The notes under the pieces were generated by a model, which worked only from the letters and a program-made list of their open reading frames with translations, was not told the origin of the DNA and did not search any database. A program made the translations under genes and the position numbers. Positions 16,299 to 24,606 of a stretch of 64,000 nt of DNA are shown one piece after another. Numbering within the stretch: position 1 is the stretch's first letter; each line of letters begins with the position of its first letter. Source of the DNA: Elusimicrobiota bacterium (lineage in GTDB: Bacteria > Elusimicrobiota > Elusimicrobia > Elusimicrobiales > UBA9959). The DNA lies in contig JAPLKI010000006.1 in the NCBI GenBank assembly GCA_026388155.1, positions 1-64,000 of the forward strand. Reading direction: 5' to 3'.

Positions 16299-18182
16299 TT
16301 ACTTATTTACGGGGGAATTGGCAAGAGGGATGAAAATTTTGAAGCAGGTGCCTTTGCCCACCACGCTTGAGACTTCCACGCGCCCTTTGTGGCGGTCGGC
16401 GATTTTTTTCACAACGGCAAGACCCAGGCCCGTGCCGCGGGCCTTGGTGGTAAAGAACGGCGCGAATATTTTTTCAAGGGTCTCTTTGGGAATGCCGGGG
16501 CCTGTGTCTTCAACGTCAATTCTTACCATGTCGGGGGCGGCAATTTCGGTGCGCACGAACACCTTGCCCCGCTCCGGCATTACTTCTATGCCGTTCTTGA
16601 TGAGATTGCGCAGGGCTTGCGTCATTTCGTCGGTGTCGATATTGACCGTCGGATTCTCGGGCGCGAGCGTTTTTTCGACCTGTATGTGCGCCGGAACCGG
16701 GAAAGACATGAGCAGGTCGTCAATATAGGAATTGAGATGGGTAAGCTTCGGATTAAGCTCTTTGGTGCGGGCAAAACCCAGGATTTCGTCTATGATACCG
16801 TTCGCCTGCCTGATTTCCGACTCTATGATGGAGATGTGTTTGATTATCTTGGGCTCCATGTTCTGCATGGCGCTGATCTTGGTCTTTATGAAGTAAGTGG
16901 AGTTGTTTATCACGGCAAGCGGATTTCGTATCTCATGGCCCACAACGGAGGCCATCTGGCCTATAGCAGCGAGCCGCTCTTTCTTGATCAGCTCGTCCTG
17001 GGCCGACTTCAATTCTCTTGTGCGCGCCTCCACCCGGTTTTCAAGGCTGCGGTTCAGGCGATGAAGCTCTTCCTGGGCCGTCATTATTTCGGCGGTCTTG
17101 ACTTTCAATGATTCGCTCATCTGCATAAAAGTGTGCGCGAGCTCCCCTATTTCGTCGTTCGGCATTGAAAGGTCAGGCAGGTAGTCAAAATCCCCCTCGC
17201 CCAGTTTTATGGCCGCGGCCCGGAGCGACTGTATGGGCTGGGTAATGATCAGCGACACCGCATATCCCAGGAAAAGCACGAACACCGTAACCACCGCCAT
17301 CATGCGCCAGGTGCGCTTCAGCATATCGTCCGAAGCCTGGTAGGCGACGGTGACCGAGCGCTGTATGTAGATCACCCAGCCGAGGTCCGTGACTTCGGCG
17401 AAAGCCCCCAGCACCCGCTCGCCGGTGGATTCAAGTATTATCTCTCCGCCGCCTGTTTTGGCGTCATTTTGCAGGAGGATCTTTAAAATATCGTCGGGGA
17501 GCTTGGCGTCGGGCTTGTAAATTTCTTTGGAGTTGGAATGGGCGATCAAAAATCCGTTGGAATCGATTATAGCCGCCTGCGTGTGGGTGGTTTCCGGGAA
17601 ACTGGTTTTCAGAATGCTTGAAAGCCCGGTAAGCGTCATTTTGGCCACCAGTACGCCCACCCCCTGATTGGTAACGGGGTTTACTATCGGGATACCCATG
17701 GTTATGGCGGGGTAGGAGCCCATATACTTTTCAAGCCCGCCGATGAATTCCCCGGTTTTCATCACCTTCGCGAACACCGCGTCGTTTGAAAAATCGCGCA
17801 GCTGGGTATCGTGCACGAAACGTCCGATGCGCACCGTTTCCTGGCCGGAGGCGTCTATGACGGAAATTTCAAGGAACACCGCGTGCAGCTGCATGATGTG
17901 ATTGACCAGCGCCTGCTGGCGGCCTGTGTTCATGGAGGAGAAATCCTCCATGTGCGCGGCGTCAAAAAGCACGTTGCGGAAATTTATGATATAGCTTGAA
18001 ACCGTGTCGGCGAATCCCACCGCCAGAGCCTCCTGGTCGCGCGAGATAGCTTTGTTAAGGGTTTGCTGGCTCAAATTTATAAGATAGTAGCCTACTATGG
18101 AAAGCGGCACCAGTGAAACGATAAGAAAAATAAAAAGGAACTTGTAAAAAAGCCGGCCTTTCTTTTTTGGCACGTCGGTCAT
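16299..18182 (-). CDS. Membrane sensor histidine kinase with dCache sensor and HAMP
   Basis: A first membrane helix (about 12-35) is followed by a periplasmic sensor of about 240 residues with Cache features (ISVIDASGQETVRIG; AAIIDSNGFLIAHS). A second helix (about 292-315) leads to HAMP (ITQPIQSLRAAAIKLGEGDF) and a coiled coil. HisKA contains VVGHEIRNPLAVINNSTYF, and HATPase contains LRNLIKNGIEVMP, DTGPGIP and GTGLGLAVVKKIADRH. It senses an unknown extracytoplasmic ligand and phosphorylates a receiver. Candidates next door are the hybrid kinase, the 14.2 kb regulator and the single-domain receiver at 19.9 kb. Confidence 0.93.
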   Translation of the reverse strand: MTDVPKKKGRLFYKFLFIFLIVSLVPLSIVGYYLINLSQQTLNKAISRDQEALAVGFADTVSSYIINFRNVLFDAAHMEDFSSMNTGRQQALVNHIMQLHAVFLEISVIDASGQETVRIGRFVHDTQLRDFSNDAVFAKVMKTGEFIGGLEKYMGSYPAITMGIPIVNPVTNQGVGVLVAKMTLTGLSSILKTSFPETTHTQAAIIDSNGFLIAHSNSKEIYKPDAKLPDDILKILLQNDAKTGGGEIILESTGERVLGAFAEVTDLGWVIYIQRSVTVAYQASDDMLKRTWRMMAVVTVFVLFLGYAVSLIITQPIQSLRAAAIKLGEGDFDYLPDLSMPNDEIGELAHTFMQMSESLKVKTAEIMTAQEELHRLNRSLENRVEARTRELKSAQDELIKKERLAAIGQMASVVGHEIRNPLAVINNSTYFIKTKISAMQNMEPKIIKHISIIESEIRQANGIIDEILGFARTKELNPKLTHLNSYIDDLLMSFPVPAHIQVEKTLAPENPTVNIDTDEMTQALRNLIKNGIEVMPERGKVFVRTEIAAPDMVRIDVEDTGPGIPKETLEKIFAPFFTTKARGTGLGLAVVKKIADRHKGRVEVSSVVGKGTCFKIFIPLANSPVNK

Positions 18183-18190
18183 ATTAAAAA

Positions 18191-18297
18191 CACAGCGAAT
18201 AGCGAATAGGGGTTAGCGAATAGGGGAGGAAAAGGGACCATGTTTTAAAAAACTCCGCCGCTATCCGCTCTTCCCTAGTACGCTATCCGCTTCTCCA
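18191..18297. repeat. 7-bp-word element 9
   Basis: The left arm has AGCGAAT and AGGGGTT words. The central part is degenerate (AAAACTCCG), and the right arm has complementary CGCTATC words. Confidence 0.85.
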
Positions 18298-18337
18298 AAC
18301 ATATTATTCCAAAAGATTGTTACGGAAATATTTCAAA

Positions 18338-18441
18338 AGCAGAGAATAGCGTATAGGGGTTAGCGAATAGGGTAAGGAAAATGAATCTGATATTAAGGAA
18401 CTCCGACCCTATCCGCTATTCGCTAACCCCTATTCCCTGCC
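18338..18441. repeat. 7-bp-word element 10 (best-preserved example)
   Basis: Each arm is exactly five 7-bp words long: 18339-18373 and, inverted, 18406-18440. The core AAGGAACTCC is at 18395-18404. The outermost and innermost words match between arms. The three middle words belong to the same set (ATAGGGG, TTAGCGA, ATAGCGK) in a different order. Confidence 0.92.
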
Positions 18442-18442
18442 C

Positions 18443-19894
18443 TTACTTATTGCAGCCGGCCCCGCCTGTGCCGGGCAGCGCAACCTTTTCAAAGCCGGGA
18501 ATTTTGTTAAGCTCGTTGATTCCCACCATAAAAGCCCGGCCTTCCCACACAAAGGAAGGGGAAGTGCTTATGGCAAGCGCGGTTGAGCGGGCGAAATCGT
18601 CGGCCAGCAGTTTTTTCCCTCCGTCAAAAGCGCCCAAAACCTTTTTCGGGTCAATGCCGGCCTTCGTGGCCGCGTTTTCCCAGGGCGCGGCATTAATATC
18701 TTTGTTCCGCTCAAGCAGATACCCGTAAAACTTCTCAGGGAAGTCCCTCGCTATAATAAGCTGACGCAAATCCTCTTCCCACTCCGCCTGGCCGTGCAGG
18801 CTGTTGAATTCATATTCACCGCTTTCTTTTTTGGACGCGTCGCCTATATAATGGATCTCCAGCTTGAACCCGGACGGCAAAGCGCCGTTTTTCTGGGCCT
18901 CAAGCAAAGCGTTTTCAGCCTGCGTGCCGAACGGACAATAGGCCATCACAAAAAGCTCAAGCGTGTTTTCAAGCTTAGCCCTGCCCGGATAAACGCCCTT
19001 GCGCTGGCGATCGTAATAAACCAGCCAGCCGTCGACTTCGCGGAAAATACCGGCCTTAATTTCAGAGTCCAGCCGCATTCTGGCGGCGGTGCTGGCCTCA
19101 ATGACGTAGGCAGGCACGAAATCAAGTCCGGGTATTTTTTCAACGCGCTCAGGGGAGGCGTAATCAAGGAACTTCGGCTTAATATCATCGAAATATTTTT
19201 CAAAAACACCAAGCAGGGCGTCGTTTTTTTGCGAAAAAGTGCCGGAGCTTAAAACCACCAGCAGCTGCGGAGGAGGAAGCTTCGGCCTGTCGGTGTATGA
19301 CTTAGGCAGTTCCGCGCGCTTATCCGCCGGCAAAACGGCGTTTACGGCCTCTAACAGCGGCAAAAGACGCTGAGGCCCCGAATAGAGTTTGCCGTTTATA
19401 AGCAGGGAAGCTGCCTCAACACCGGCTTTTTTGGAGCGGTCATAGGCCGCCGCAAGCGCGCCCGGCCCCTCTGCGGCGGACTTTTTCGCGAGTTCATCAG
19501 GGTCAAGCCCGCAGAAAACCGCGGCGTCGCGCCAGCCGTCGGCCCATGGACTCAGGGCTCTGGCGTTTAAATAGGTGAGAAGTTTCCCGGGGTAAGACTG
19601 GCCTAAAACCGCCAGACGCATGGACTCAGCCAACTCCGCCTCCCCTTTTCGCGCTTCAAATTTTCCATCCGCGTTTTTGACGACCAGCGGGTAAACTTTC
19701 ATATCCGGGCCGCCAATGCGCTTTCTCACGGTGTCGGCGAGGAAAAACTCCTGCCAGCCCTGGCCGTCCATGGCCTCAAAGAACATCTCAAGACTCACGG
19801 GGGAGAAAGCTGAAGACTTGGCTGCCGCCGGAGCGGCGGAGGCTGACGCATGGAAGGCGAGGAACGCAAGCAGACAAACGGCCAGACGGCGCAT
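18443..19894 (-). CDS. Exported thioredoxin-fold (DsbA/GILT-like) protein with a single active-site Cys
   Basis: A signal peptide (MRRLAVCLLAFLAFHASASA) precedes about 460 residues. The C-terminal half contains ELFVMAYCPFGTQAENALLEA followed by a helical insert and the segment STSPSFVWEGR. This is the layout of a DsbA/GILT-type thioredoxin fold with a Ser-Pro in place of the cis-Pro motif. The motif is CPFG, not CxxC, so only one redox Cys is present. The N-terminal half has a further thioredoxin-like look but no CxxC. Its ATG overlaps the preceding receiver's stop (TAATG), suggesting translational coupling. The substrate is unknown. Confidence 0.75.
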   Translation of the reverse strand: MRRLAVCLLAFLAFHASASAAPAAAKSSAFSPVSLEMFFEAMDGQGWQEFFLADTVRKRIGGPDMKVYPLVVKNADGKFEARKGEAELAESMRLAVLGQSYPGKLLTYLNARALSPWADGWRDAAVFCGLDPDELAKKSAAEGPGALAAAYDRSKKAGVEAASLLINGKLYSGPQRLLPLLEAVNAVLPADKRAELPKSYTDRPKLPPPQLLVVLSSGTFSQKNDALLGVFEKYFDDIKPKFLDYASPERVEKIPGLDFVPAYVIEASTAARMRLDSEIKAGIFREVDGWLVYYDRQRKGVYPGRAKLENTLELFVMAYCPFGTQAENALLEAQKNGALPSGFKLEIHYIGDASKKESGEYEFNSLHGQAEWEEDLRQLIIARDFPEKFYGYLLERNKDINAAPWENAATKAGIDPKKVLGAFDGGKKLLADDFARSTALAISTSPSFVWEGRAFMVGINELNKIPGFEKVALPGTGGAGCNK

Positions 19895-20271
19895 TATTTG
19901 CCCTTCCTTGTGAGAAGCTGGCGTATTCTTATGCAAAGCTCCGCGATGTCAAATGGCTTGGTAAGGTATTCGTCCGCCCCAAGGCTGAAACCCTGGGTTT
20001 TTTCTTCGGTAGACAAAAACCTGCCCGTCATCATAATGAGAATAAACTCCTTTGACATCTTGCGCAGCTCCTGGCAGATCTGAAAGCCGCTTGAATCGGG
20101 CAGCTGTATGTCCATTATAACCACATCCGGGGTGTTTTTTTTGGCGGAATCTATGCCGGTTTTTGCGTTGCCGGCCTCAAAGCAGGTGAAGCCCTCCATA
20201 TCAAGCACCTCGGCCAGGCTGTCGCGAAGATGCGCGTCGTCGTCTATTATCAAAATTTTCTTTGCAGGCAT
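19894..20271 (-). CDS. Single-domain response regulator (CheY-like receiver)
   Basis: The whole 125-residue protein is a receiver, with acidic residues at 10-12 (IIDDDAHL), phosphoacceptor Asp at about 55 (VVIMDIQLPDSSG), Thr at about 83 (IMMTGR) and Lys at about 106 (YLTKPFD). It has no output domain, so it probably acts by protein contact or phosphorelay. AGGAG lies about 9 nt before the ATG. Its stop overlaps the start of the thioredoxin-fold gene. Confidence 0.92.
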   Translation of the reverse strand: MPAKKILIIDDDAHLRDSLAEVLDMEGFTCFEAGNAKTGIDSAKKNTPDVVIMDIQLPDSSGFQICQELRKMSKEFILIMMTGRFLSTEEKTQGFSLGADEYLTKPFDIAELCIRIRQLLTRKGK

Positions 20272-20292
20272 AATTACATTCTCCTATTTGTT

Positions 20293-20404
20293 CAGGCTGA
20301 AGGCTGAAGGCTGAAGTTGAAAGGAAGTCACATGGAAGTCTTCCTGAAATCTTCAGTCTCTGCCCATTTGCCTCCTCTTCTAATTTATCCTCAGCCTTCA
20401 GCCT
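20293..20404. repeat. 7-bp-word element 11
   Basis: Tandem AGGCTGA words lie on the left and complementary TCAGCCT words on the right. The AAGGAAGTC and GAAGTCTTCC sequences between them resemble the usual core. Confidence 0.8.
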
Positions 20405-21174
20405 TATTTTGTATTCGGCACCAGCTTATATCCCACGCAGGGGACCGTGTGCACGTACCTGGCGGCCTTGCCCATTTTTGAGCGCAGACGCCTTACATGC
20501 ACATCCACGGTGCGGGGTGATCCAAAATAGTTATAACCCCAAACTCTTTCTATAAGATAGGGCCTTGAAAGCACCCTGTTGGGAGAACTGAGAAAAACAT
20601 ACAGCAGATCGAACTCTTTGGCGGTGACGGTTATTTCCTTGCCCGAAATTTTTACGGTGTAGCTTGACATGTTAAGATCGACTTCATTGAGCTTCAGCAC
20701 CTCGTCAGGCTGGGTTGAGACGGTGCGCCGGACCACGGCGCGTATCCTGGCCATGCTTTCATGCAGATCCTGGCTGTAAGACAGGCACTCGTCGGCTCCA
20801 AGCTGAAAAAACGCCAGCTTATAGGAGATCTTCGGCGCCGGGCGCGAGGCCCCTGAAGCGGGACCGTGGGGGGCCAGCGTTTCAAGGTTGAGCCCCGATG
20901 GCATATGGTCAAGATAGGTGTCGGGAGATTCGAGTATAGCTATAACCGGGATATTTTTATTCTTCGCGCGTAAATTGCGCAGGAAAGTGAGGCCTTCCTC
21001 ATCGGCCAGATTCTGGCCCACTATTACCAGATCAAATGTTTTTTCGGACAGCATTCCCATTACTTCCCTCGAACGATGGGCGGTGACCACGCAGTAACCC
21101 TGCCGTGAAAGCATTTCGAGTATAAGCGAGGCCCTTGACAGGTCTTTTGAGGCAAAAACAATATTTATTTTCAC
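20404..21174 (-). CDS. OmpR/PhoB-type regulator with a degenerate receiver
   Basis: The C-terminal winged helix (about 160-253) is typical of OmpR/PhoB (EVDLNMSSYTVKISGKEITV; VLSRPYLIERVWGYNYFG; RTVDVHVRRLRSKMG). The receiver is degenerate. The acidic pair is replaced (IVFASKD), the phosphoacceptor position 53 is Gly (LVIVGQNLADEEG), and the Lys position is Ser. It also has an insertion of about 30 residues at 90-115. It should therefore work without Asp phosphorylation. The start is GTG at 21174 with AGGAG 5 nt upstream. It sits in the signalling island beside pilus genes. Confidence 0.88.
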   Translation of the reverse strand: MKINIVFASKDLSRASLILEMLSRQGYCVVTAHRSREVMGMLSEKTFDLVIVGQNLADEEGLTFLRNLRAKNKNIPVIAILESPDTYLDHMPSGLNLETLAPHGPASGASRPAPKISYKLAFFQLGADECLSYSQDLHESMARIRAVVRRTVSTQPDEVLKLNEVDLNMSSYTVKISGKEITVTAKEFDLLYVFLSSPNRVLSRPYLIERVWGYNYFGSPRTVDVHVRRLRSKMGKAARYVHTVPCVGYKLVPNTK

Positions 21175-21191
21175 ATTGGCTCCTAAGTTAT

Positions 21192-21308
21192 AGGACAGCG
21201 AACAGCGAATAGTAAGATAGCGAATAGTGATAACCGAAAGAACCCTGCTGTTCGCTATTCGTTATTTGCTTTCCCGCTATTTGCTATTCGCTTTCTTGCT
21301 ATTTGCCT
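21192..21308. repeat. 7-bp-word element 12
   Basis: Left AGCGAAC/AGCGAAT words oppose right TCGCTAT/TTGCTAT words. No clear core is visible. It is longer on the right side. Confidence 0.8.
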
Positions 21309-21310
21309 TT

Positions 21311-21610
21311 TTATTCGTGATCGTGCACTTCCTCAAGATCAAAGCTCACGCCCTTCATTCCAAGCACCCCGGTCAGGATGTTGTAAACGAAGGCGATAAA
21401 AACAAGCAGGGCTGAAACCAGCACCGCGTAAAGCAAAGAATAAAGCCCCACCGCGAGCAGTTTCTGCGCGGTGCCCATCATGGAAAACTGGGGGTTCGGC
21501 ACTATCATGAAAGTAACCGCGCCGCCAAGAATTGCGATCACGAACACCACCAGCGGCAGTGAAGAAATCACCAGAGAACTCACGCTGATATTTCTTATTT
21601 CAAGTTTCAT
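21311..21610 (-). CDS. Small two-helix membrane protein of unknown function
   Basis: From the ATG at 21610 (GGAGG 5 nt upstream) the product is about 99 residues with two membrane helices (about 14-38 and 51-78). A short acidic tail ends FDLEEVHDHE. The pattern vaguely recalls DUF3566-type membrane proteins, but I cannot assign it. It lies between the degenerate OmpR regulator and the HAMP sensor. The open frame begins six codons earlier, but the ribosome site favours this start. Confidence 0.7.
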   Translation of the reverse strand: MKLEIRNISVSSLVISSLPLVVFVIAILGGAVTFMIVPNPQFSMMGTAQKLLAVGLYSLLYAVLVSALLVFIAFVYNILTGVLGMKGVSFDLEEVHDHE

Positions 21611-21789
21611 TTTTCCCTCCAGAAACAAATAAATAACACCTGTTCACACTGACTTCGGAAAACGATTGCAGCGGTTCCCGATGATGATTTTACCCGCGCA
21701 ATCCGCGTTAAGGCGCGCAATCACAACTCCCGCTGCGTTTAGCAGAGCGGGAACTAATTAATTTTAGCAATTATTGAGGAAAAAGCAAT

Positions 21790-21893
21790 GCTGAAGGGAA
21801 TAGCGAACAGGGGTTAGCGAACAGCGACGGAGTTCTTTAAATAAAGTTTCCGTTTCTTCCCTGTTCACTATTCGCTCGCCCCTATACGCTATT
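21790..21893. repeat. 7-bp-word element 13
   Basis: The left arm has GGGTTAG/CGAACAG words. The core is CGGAGTTCTTT, and the right arm has complementary TTCGCTC/CCTATAC words. It abuts the stop of the HAMP sensor gene. Confidence 0.8.
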
Positions 21894-23009
21894 TTACATG
21901 CTTAGCCCCGACTTGGGGTAGAAAAGGATCAGTGTGCGGTTTATGCCCGAGGCTTCACCGACATGCAGGACCTTCAGATTCATGTTCTGGTTTTTAAAAA
22001 CAGTTTCCCCTTCCACGCTCTGGTCGGGAGTTTCATAAGCCTGGCCGACAAGGCGCAGCAGATTCTGCTGCTGGCTGTCCACCACGTCAAGCAGATGAAT
22101 ATTTTTGGCGTCCATGCCCTGTACCAGTTCAAAATTGGCGTAAAGGATATTGTTATTCTCGTCCACCACTATCACATAATTATTACCGGGAACAATAATG
22201 CTTAAAAGCGAGCGCCACCACTTTTGCTCAGCCTCCTTGTATTTTTTGTCCCGGTTTGAAATGGAATCCATTTCGGTCTTCATTTTGCCCAGAAGGCGCG
22301 AGATAGCAAGTGATAAGTCGCCTATTTCATCCGCTTTGGCCGGGAAACGCAGATCGAAGTTTTTTAGCGAGATACCCTCCACGCTATCGCGCAAAACAGA
22401 CATAGGTAAAATCACATAATGGTGCATGAAAAAATAGAGCGGGAGCCCCAGCAGGAACAGCACGCCCAAAGCGCCGAAAACATATTTGCGCATGGCGGAA
22501 CCGATAAGAACCTTCGCGCCCGCGCGCGAAACCAGCAAATCTATTATGCCTATGATGTCGCCGCGCACCGAGAACGGTATGGCTATCTCGTAAAAGGGCT
22601 CGTCCGCCACCTGGCGGGATTTCGGCATTTTGGAATCGTAGGCCTGCTTTATCGCGTCGGTGGGCGGCGGAACGGTCTTTTGGAACTCGTCCCACGGCAC
22701 ACCGATAAAACGGGATTCTTTGTGCCAGCGCACCGTTCCCTGACGGCTTAAATATAGTATGGAGGTAATGCGCTCGTCCTTGGCGAGCGAAGTCATGATG
22801 TCGTATTCGTCCAGGGTCGGAACCTTGGGACTGTTTAAGAGACCGTTTCGGATGGTCGGGGCGTAAACTTTAACGGTGTCTAAAATATCCTGCTTGAGCT
22901 TTTCGTCAAAGGTCCACTTAAAGAGGTTGTAATAAAAAACCCCCCCGAGGCACATCACATAAATGCCAATACCTATAAACCACAGCAACCATTTAAGCGT
23001 TAGTCGCAT
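21894..23009 (-). CDS. Membrane sensor with HAMP and PAS-like domain, no output domain
   Basis: Two membrane helices (about 8-28 and 173-195) flank a periplasmic domain of about 145 residues with a Cache-like end (YEIAIPFSVRGDIIGIIDLLV). A HAMP domain follows (ILPMSVLRDSVEGISLKNFDLRF). A C-terminal PAS-like domain is at about 270-360 (YVIVVDENNNILYANFE). No kinase, cyclase or methyl-accepting domain follows. It may present a signal to a separate kinase in the island. No clear ribosome site precedes the ATG. Confidence 0.82.
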   Translation of the reverse strand: MRLTLKWLLWFIGIGIYVMCLGGVFYYNLFKWTFDEKLKQDILDTVKVYAPTIRNGLLNSPKVPTLDEYDIMTSLAKDERITSILYLSRQGTVRWHKESRFIGVPWDEFQKTVPPPTDAIKQAYDSKMPKSRQVADEPFYEIAIPFSVRGDIIGIIDLLVSRAGAKVLIGSAMRKYVFGALGVLFLLGLPLYFFMHHYVILPMSVLRDSVEGISLKNFDLRFPAKADEIGDLSLAISRLLGKMKTEMDSISNRDKKYKEAEQKWWRSLLSIIVPGNNYVIVVDENNNILYANFELVQGMDAKNIHLLDVVDSQQQNLLRLVGQAYETPDQSVEGETVFKNQNMNLKVLHVGEASGINRTLILFYPKSGLSM

Positions 23010-23056
23010 AAGTGTCTGATAAATTATACCAAAGCAGTATTTCGGAAATGTTGCTG

Positions 23057-23178
23057 AAGGATAGAGGGGTTTGGGAGTTATGAGTTAGGAGTCAGGAGTT
23101 GGGAGTTTAAAGATTCCGAACTCGGAAATTAATAACTCCAAACCCACAACTCTTAACTCATAACTCTTTGACTCTGAA
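23057..23178. repeat. 7-bp-word element 14
   Basis: The words here are GAGTTAG, GAGTCAG and GAGTTGG (left) with complementary AACTCTT/AACTCAT (right). The period is the same 7 bp although the word is unrelated to GCGAATA. Confidence 0.88.
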
Positions 23179-24531
23179 CTACTGTCCGCCGGCCAGAATC
23201 TGCTCTATACGTTTTAGCCCGGCGCCTGAGTCGGAGTTCGAGGGGTCAAGCTGTTTTGATATGGTCCACTCGTCGCGGGCCTTGTCGTAATTCGCGTTCT
23301 GGAAGTATTTGAGGCCCTCCAGATAATGATTCTGGGCGGCAAGGCGGTTTTCCTCGGTGATACCCTGAGGCTTGTTCTTCGCCTCCTCCACGGAAATTCC
23401 CTTGCGCTTGGCTTCTTCCTCGGCCTTCTTATTTTCGTCTTCCTCCGCCTTGCGTTTGGCTTCTTCTTCCTGGACGCGGCGGGCGGTCTCTTCCGCGCGG
23501 CGGCGCTTGTCATCCGATTCAAGGCGCATCTGTTTGCGGGCGCGGGAAATCAGTTCTTCAAGATAGGAAATATTCAGACTGTAGGGCCTCGCGCTGCTCC
23601 ACTCGGCTATAGCTTCGGTGTAGCGGCGGCCGGAATATAATTTTTTTCCGCTTGAAATATAGCCCTGCTCTATCTCGCCTTTGACCTCGTTTAGAAGTTT
23701 GTTGGCCTTGGAGTCGCCCGGCTGGATCTCCAGCACCCGTTTAAGGCCCTCGCAGGCGTCTTTCAGGTTGCCCTGGGCGTAAGACTCAAGCGCCGCTTTC
23801 AGCGACTCGTTGGCCCGCTCCTGGCGCAATTCGTCCTCTATACGCGTTATCCACTGCACGGTAACTGCGTCTTTGGGCCTTATAAACAGAGCGTTGTAGA
23901 GATTATCAAGCGCGCCTTTCAGATCCCTTGCCTGATAGGCTGCTGCGCCTTTTTCAAAATAATACTGCTTTAAGTCGTCTTTCATACGGCCCAGCCAGTA
24001 TTTGGCCTTGATGTTGTTGGGGGAGAGTTTTTCCACCTCTTCCATTTTTTTATACGCCTCGGCTATGCGCCCCTCGTTATAAAGCGAGAGAGCGGTTTTG
24101 AAGCGGTCCTCGATCAGGAGTTTTGCGGACACGAACACGCGCTGGCCGCCGCGCAGCTGGCTGGAGGCTTCAAGAAGCATGGACGCGTCGGAAAAATTAG
24201 GGTCTATGGAAAGTATTTTCGAAGACAGCTCCGTTGCCTCTTCGTAATTACCCTGGCGGTAATAGTCAAACGCGCTCTCGTAAATACTTTGCAGCATCTT
24301 CAGCTGGATTTTTTCCTTTTCCAGCTGCACAGTGCCCAAAAACCGCTTTTTTTCCTCAAACTCGCTGAGCGAGCCAAGGCCGGTTTTTTGCAAATTCAGG
24401 AAAAGAGACTCCTCGCTTTTGACTTTCAGCCTTTCCTGTGCAAAAAGCAGGGCAGAGGGGTTAGGGGTTAGGGCAGAGGCGAAAAGCACCAGCCCCAAAA
24501 ACTTTAGCGCCCATTTGTTTATGGTCTTCAT
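23179..24531 (-). CDS. Exported TPR protein of the pilus locus
   Basis: A signal peptide (MKTINKWALKFLGLVLFASAL, ending LLFAQ) is followed by about seven TPR-like units (for example AFDYYRQGNYEEATELSSKI; YFEKGAAAYQARDLKGALDN; YLEGLKYFQNANYDKARDEW). A Glu/Lys/Ala-rich charged helix is inserted at about 345-390. TadD-type TPR proteins are usual in Tad loci, so this is probably the equivalent. The signal-peptide DNA carries 7-bp words and is 88% identical over 65 bp to the leader of the PorV-like gene at 33.7 kb. Confidence 0.82.
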   Translation of the reverse strand: MKTINKWALKFLGLVLFASALTPNPSALLFAQERLKVKSEESLFLNLQKTGLGSLSEFEEKKRFLGTVQLEKEKIQLKMLQSIYESAFDYYRQGNYEEATELSSKILSIDPNFSDASMLLEASSQLRGGQRVFVSAKLLIEDRFKTALSLYNEGRIAEAYKKMEEVEKLSPNNIKAKYWLGRMKDDLKQYYFEKGAAAYQARDLKGALDNLYNALFIRPKDAVTVQWITRIEDELRQERANESLKAALESYAQGNLKDACEGLKRVLEIQPGDSKANKLLNEVKGEIEQGYISSGKKLYSGRRYTEAIAEWSSARPYSLNISYLEELISRARKQMRLESDDKRRRAEETARRVQEEEAKRKAEEDENKKAEEEAKRKGISVEEAKNKPQGITEENRLAAQNHYLEGLKYFQNANYDKARDEWTISKQLDPSNSDSGAGLKRIEQILAGGQ

Positions 24532-24603
24532 AAATTTACCCGTGCCATGTAAAATTCACTGTCTTCGTTCCCTTTACCCCTATCCGCCATCCGCTAACCC
24601 CCG
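24450..24603. repeat. 7-bp-word element 15, split across the TPR gene start
   Basis: AGAGGGG/TTAGGGG words (24450-24480) encode ALTPNPSALL inside the signal peptide. CCCTATC/CGCTAAC words (about 24566-24603) lie upstream. Confidence 0.75.
24476..24540 (-). repeat. Shared secretion-leader cassette, copy 1
   Basis: These 65 bp, including the start codon and 9 bp upstream, match 33661-33725 with 8 mismatches and no gaps by my hand alignment. They encode the first part of the signal peptide in two otherwise unrelated proteins (TPR protein and PorV-like barrel). Confidence 0.8.
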
Positions 24604-24606
24604 ATG

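Noticed and set aside
18338-18441. Ordinary intrinsic terminators
   Set aside because: The elements have no T-tracts, often lie inside coding leaders, and share a fixed core and word period; termination may still be a side effect.
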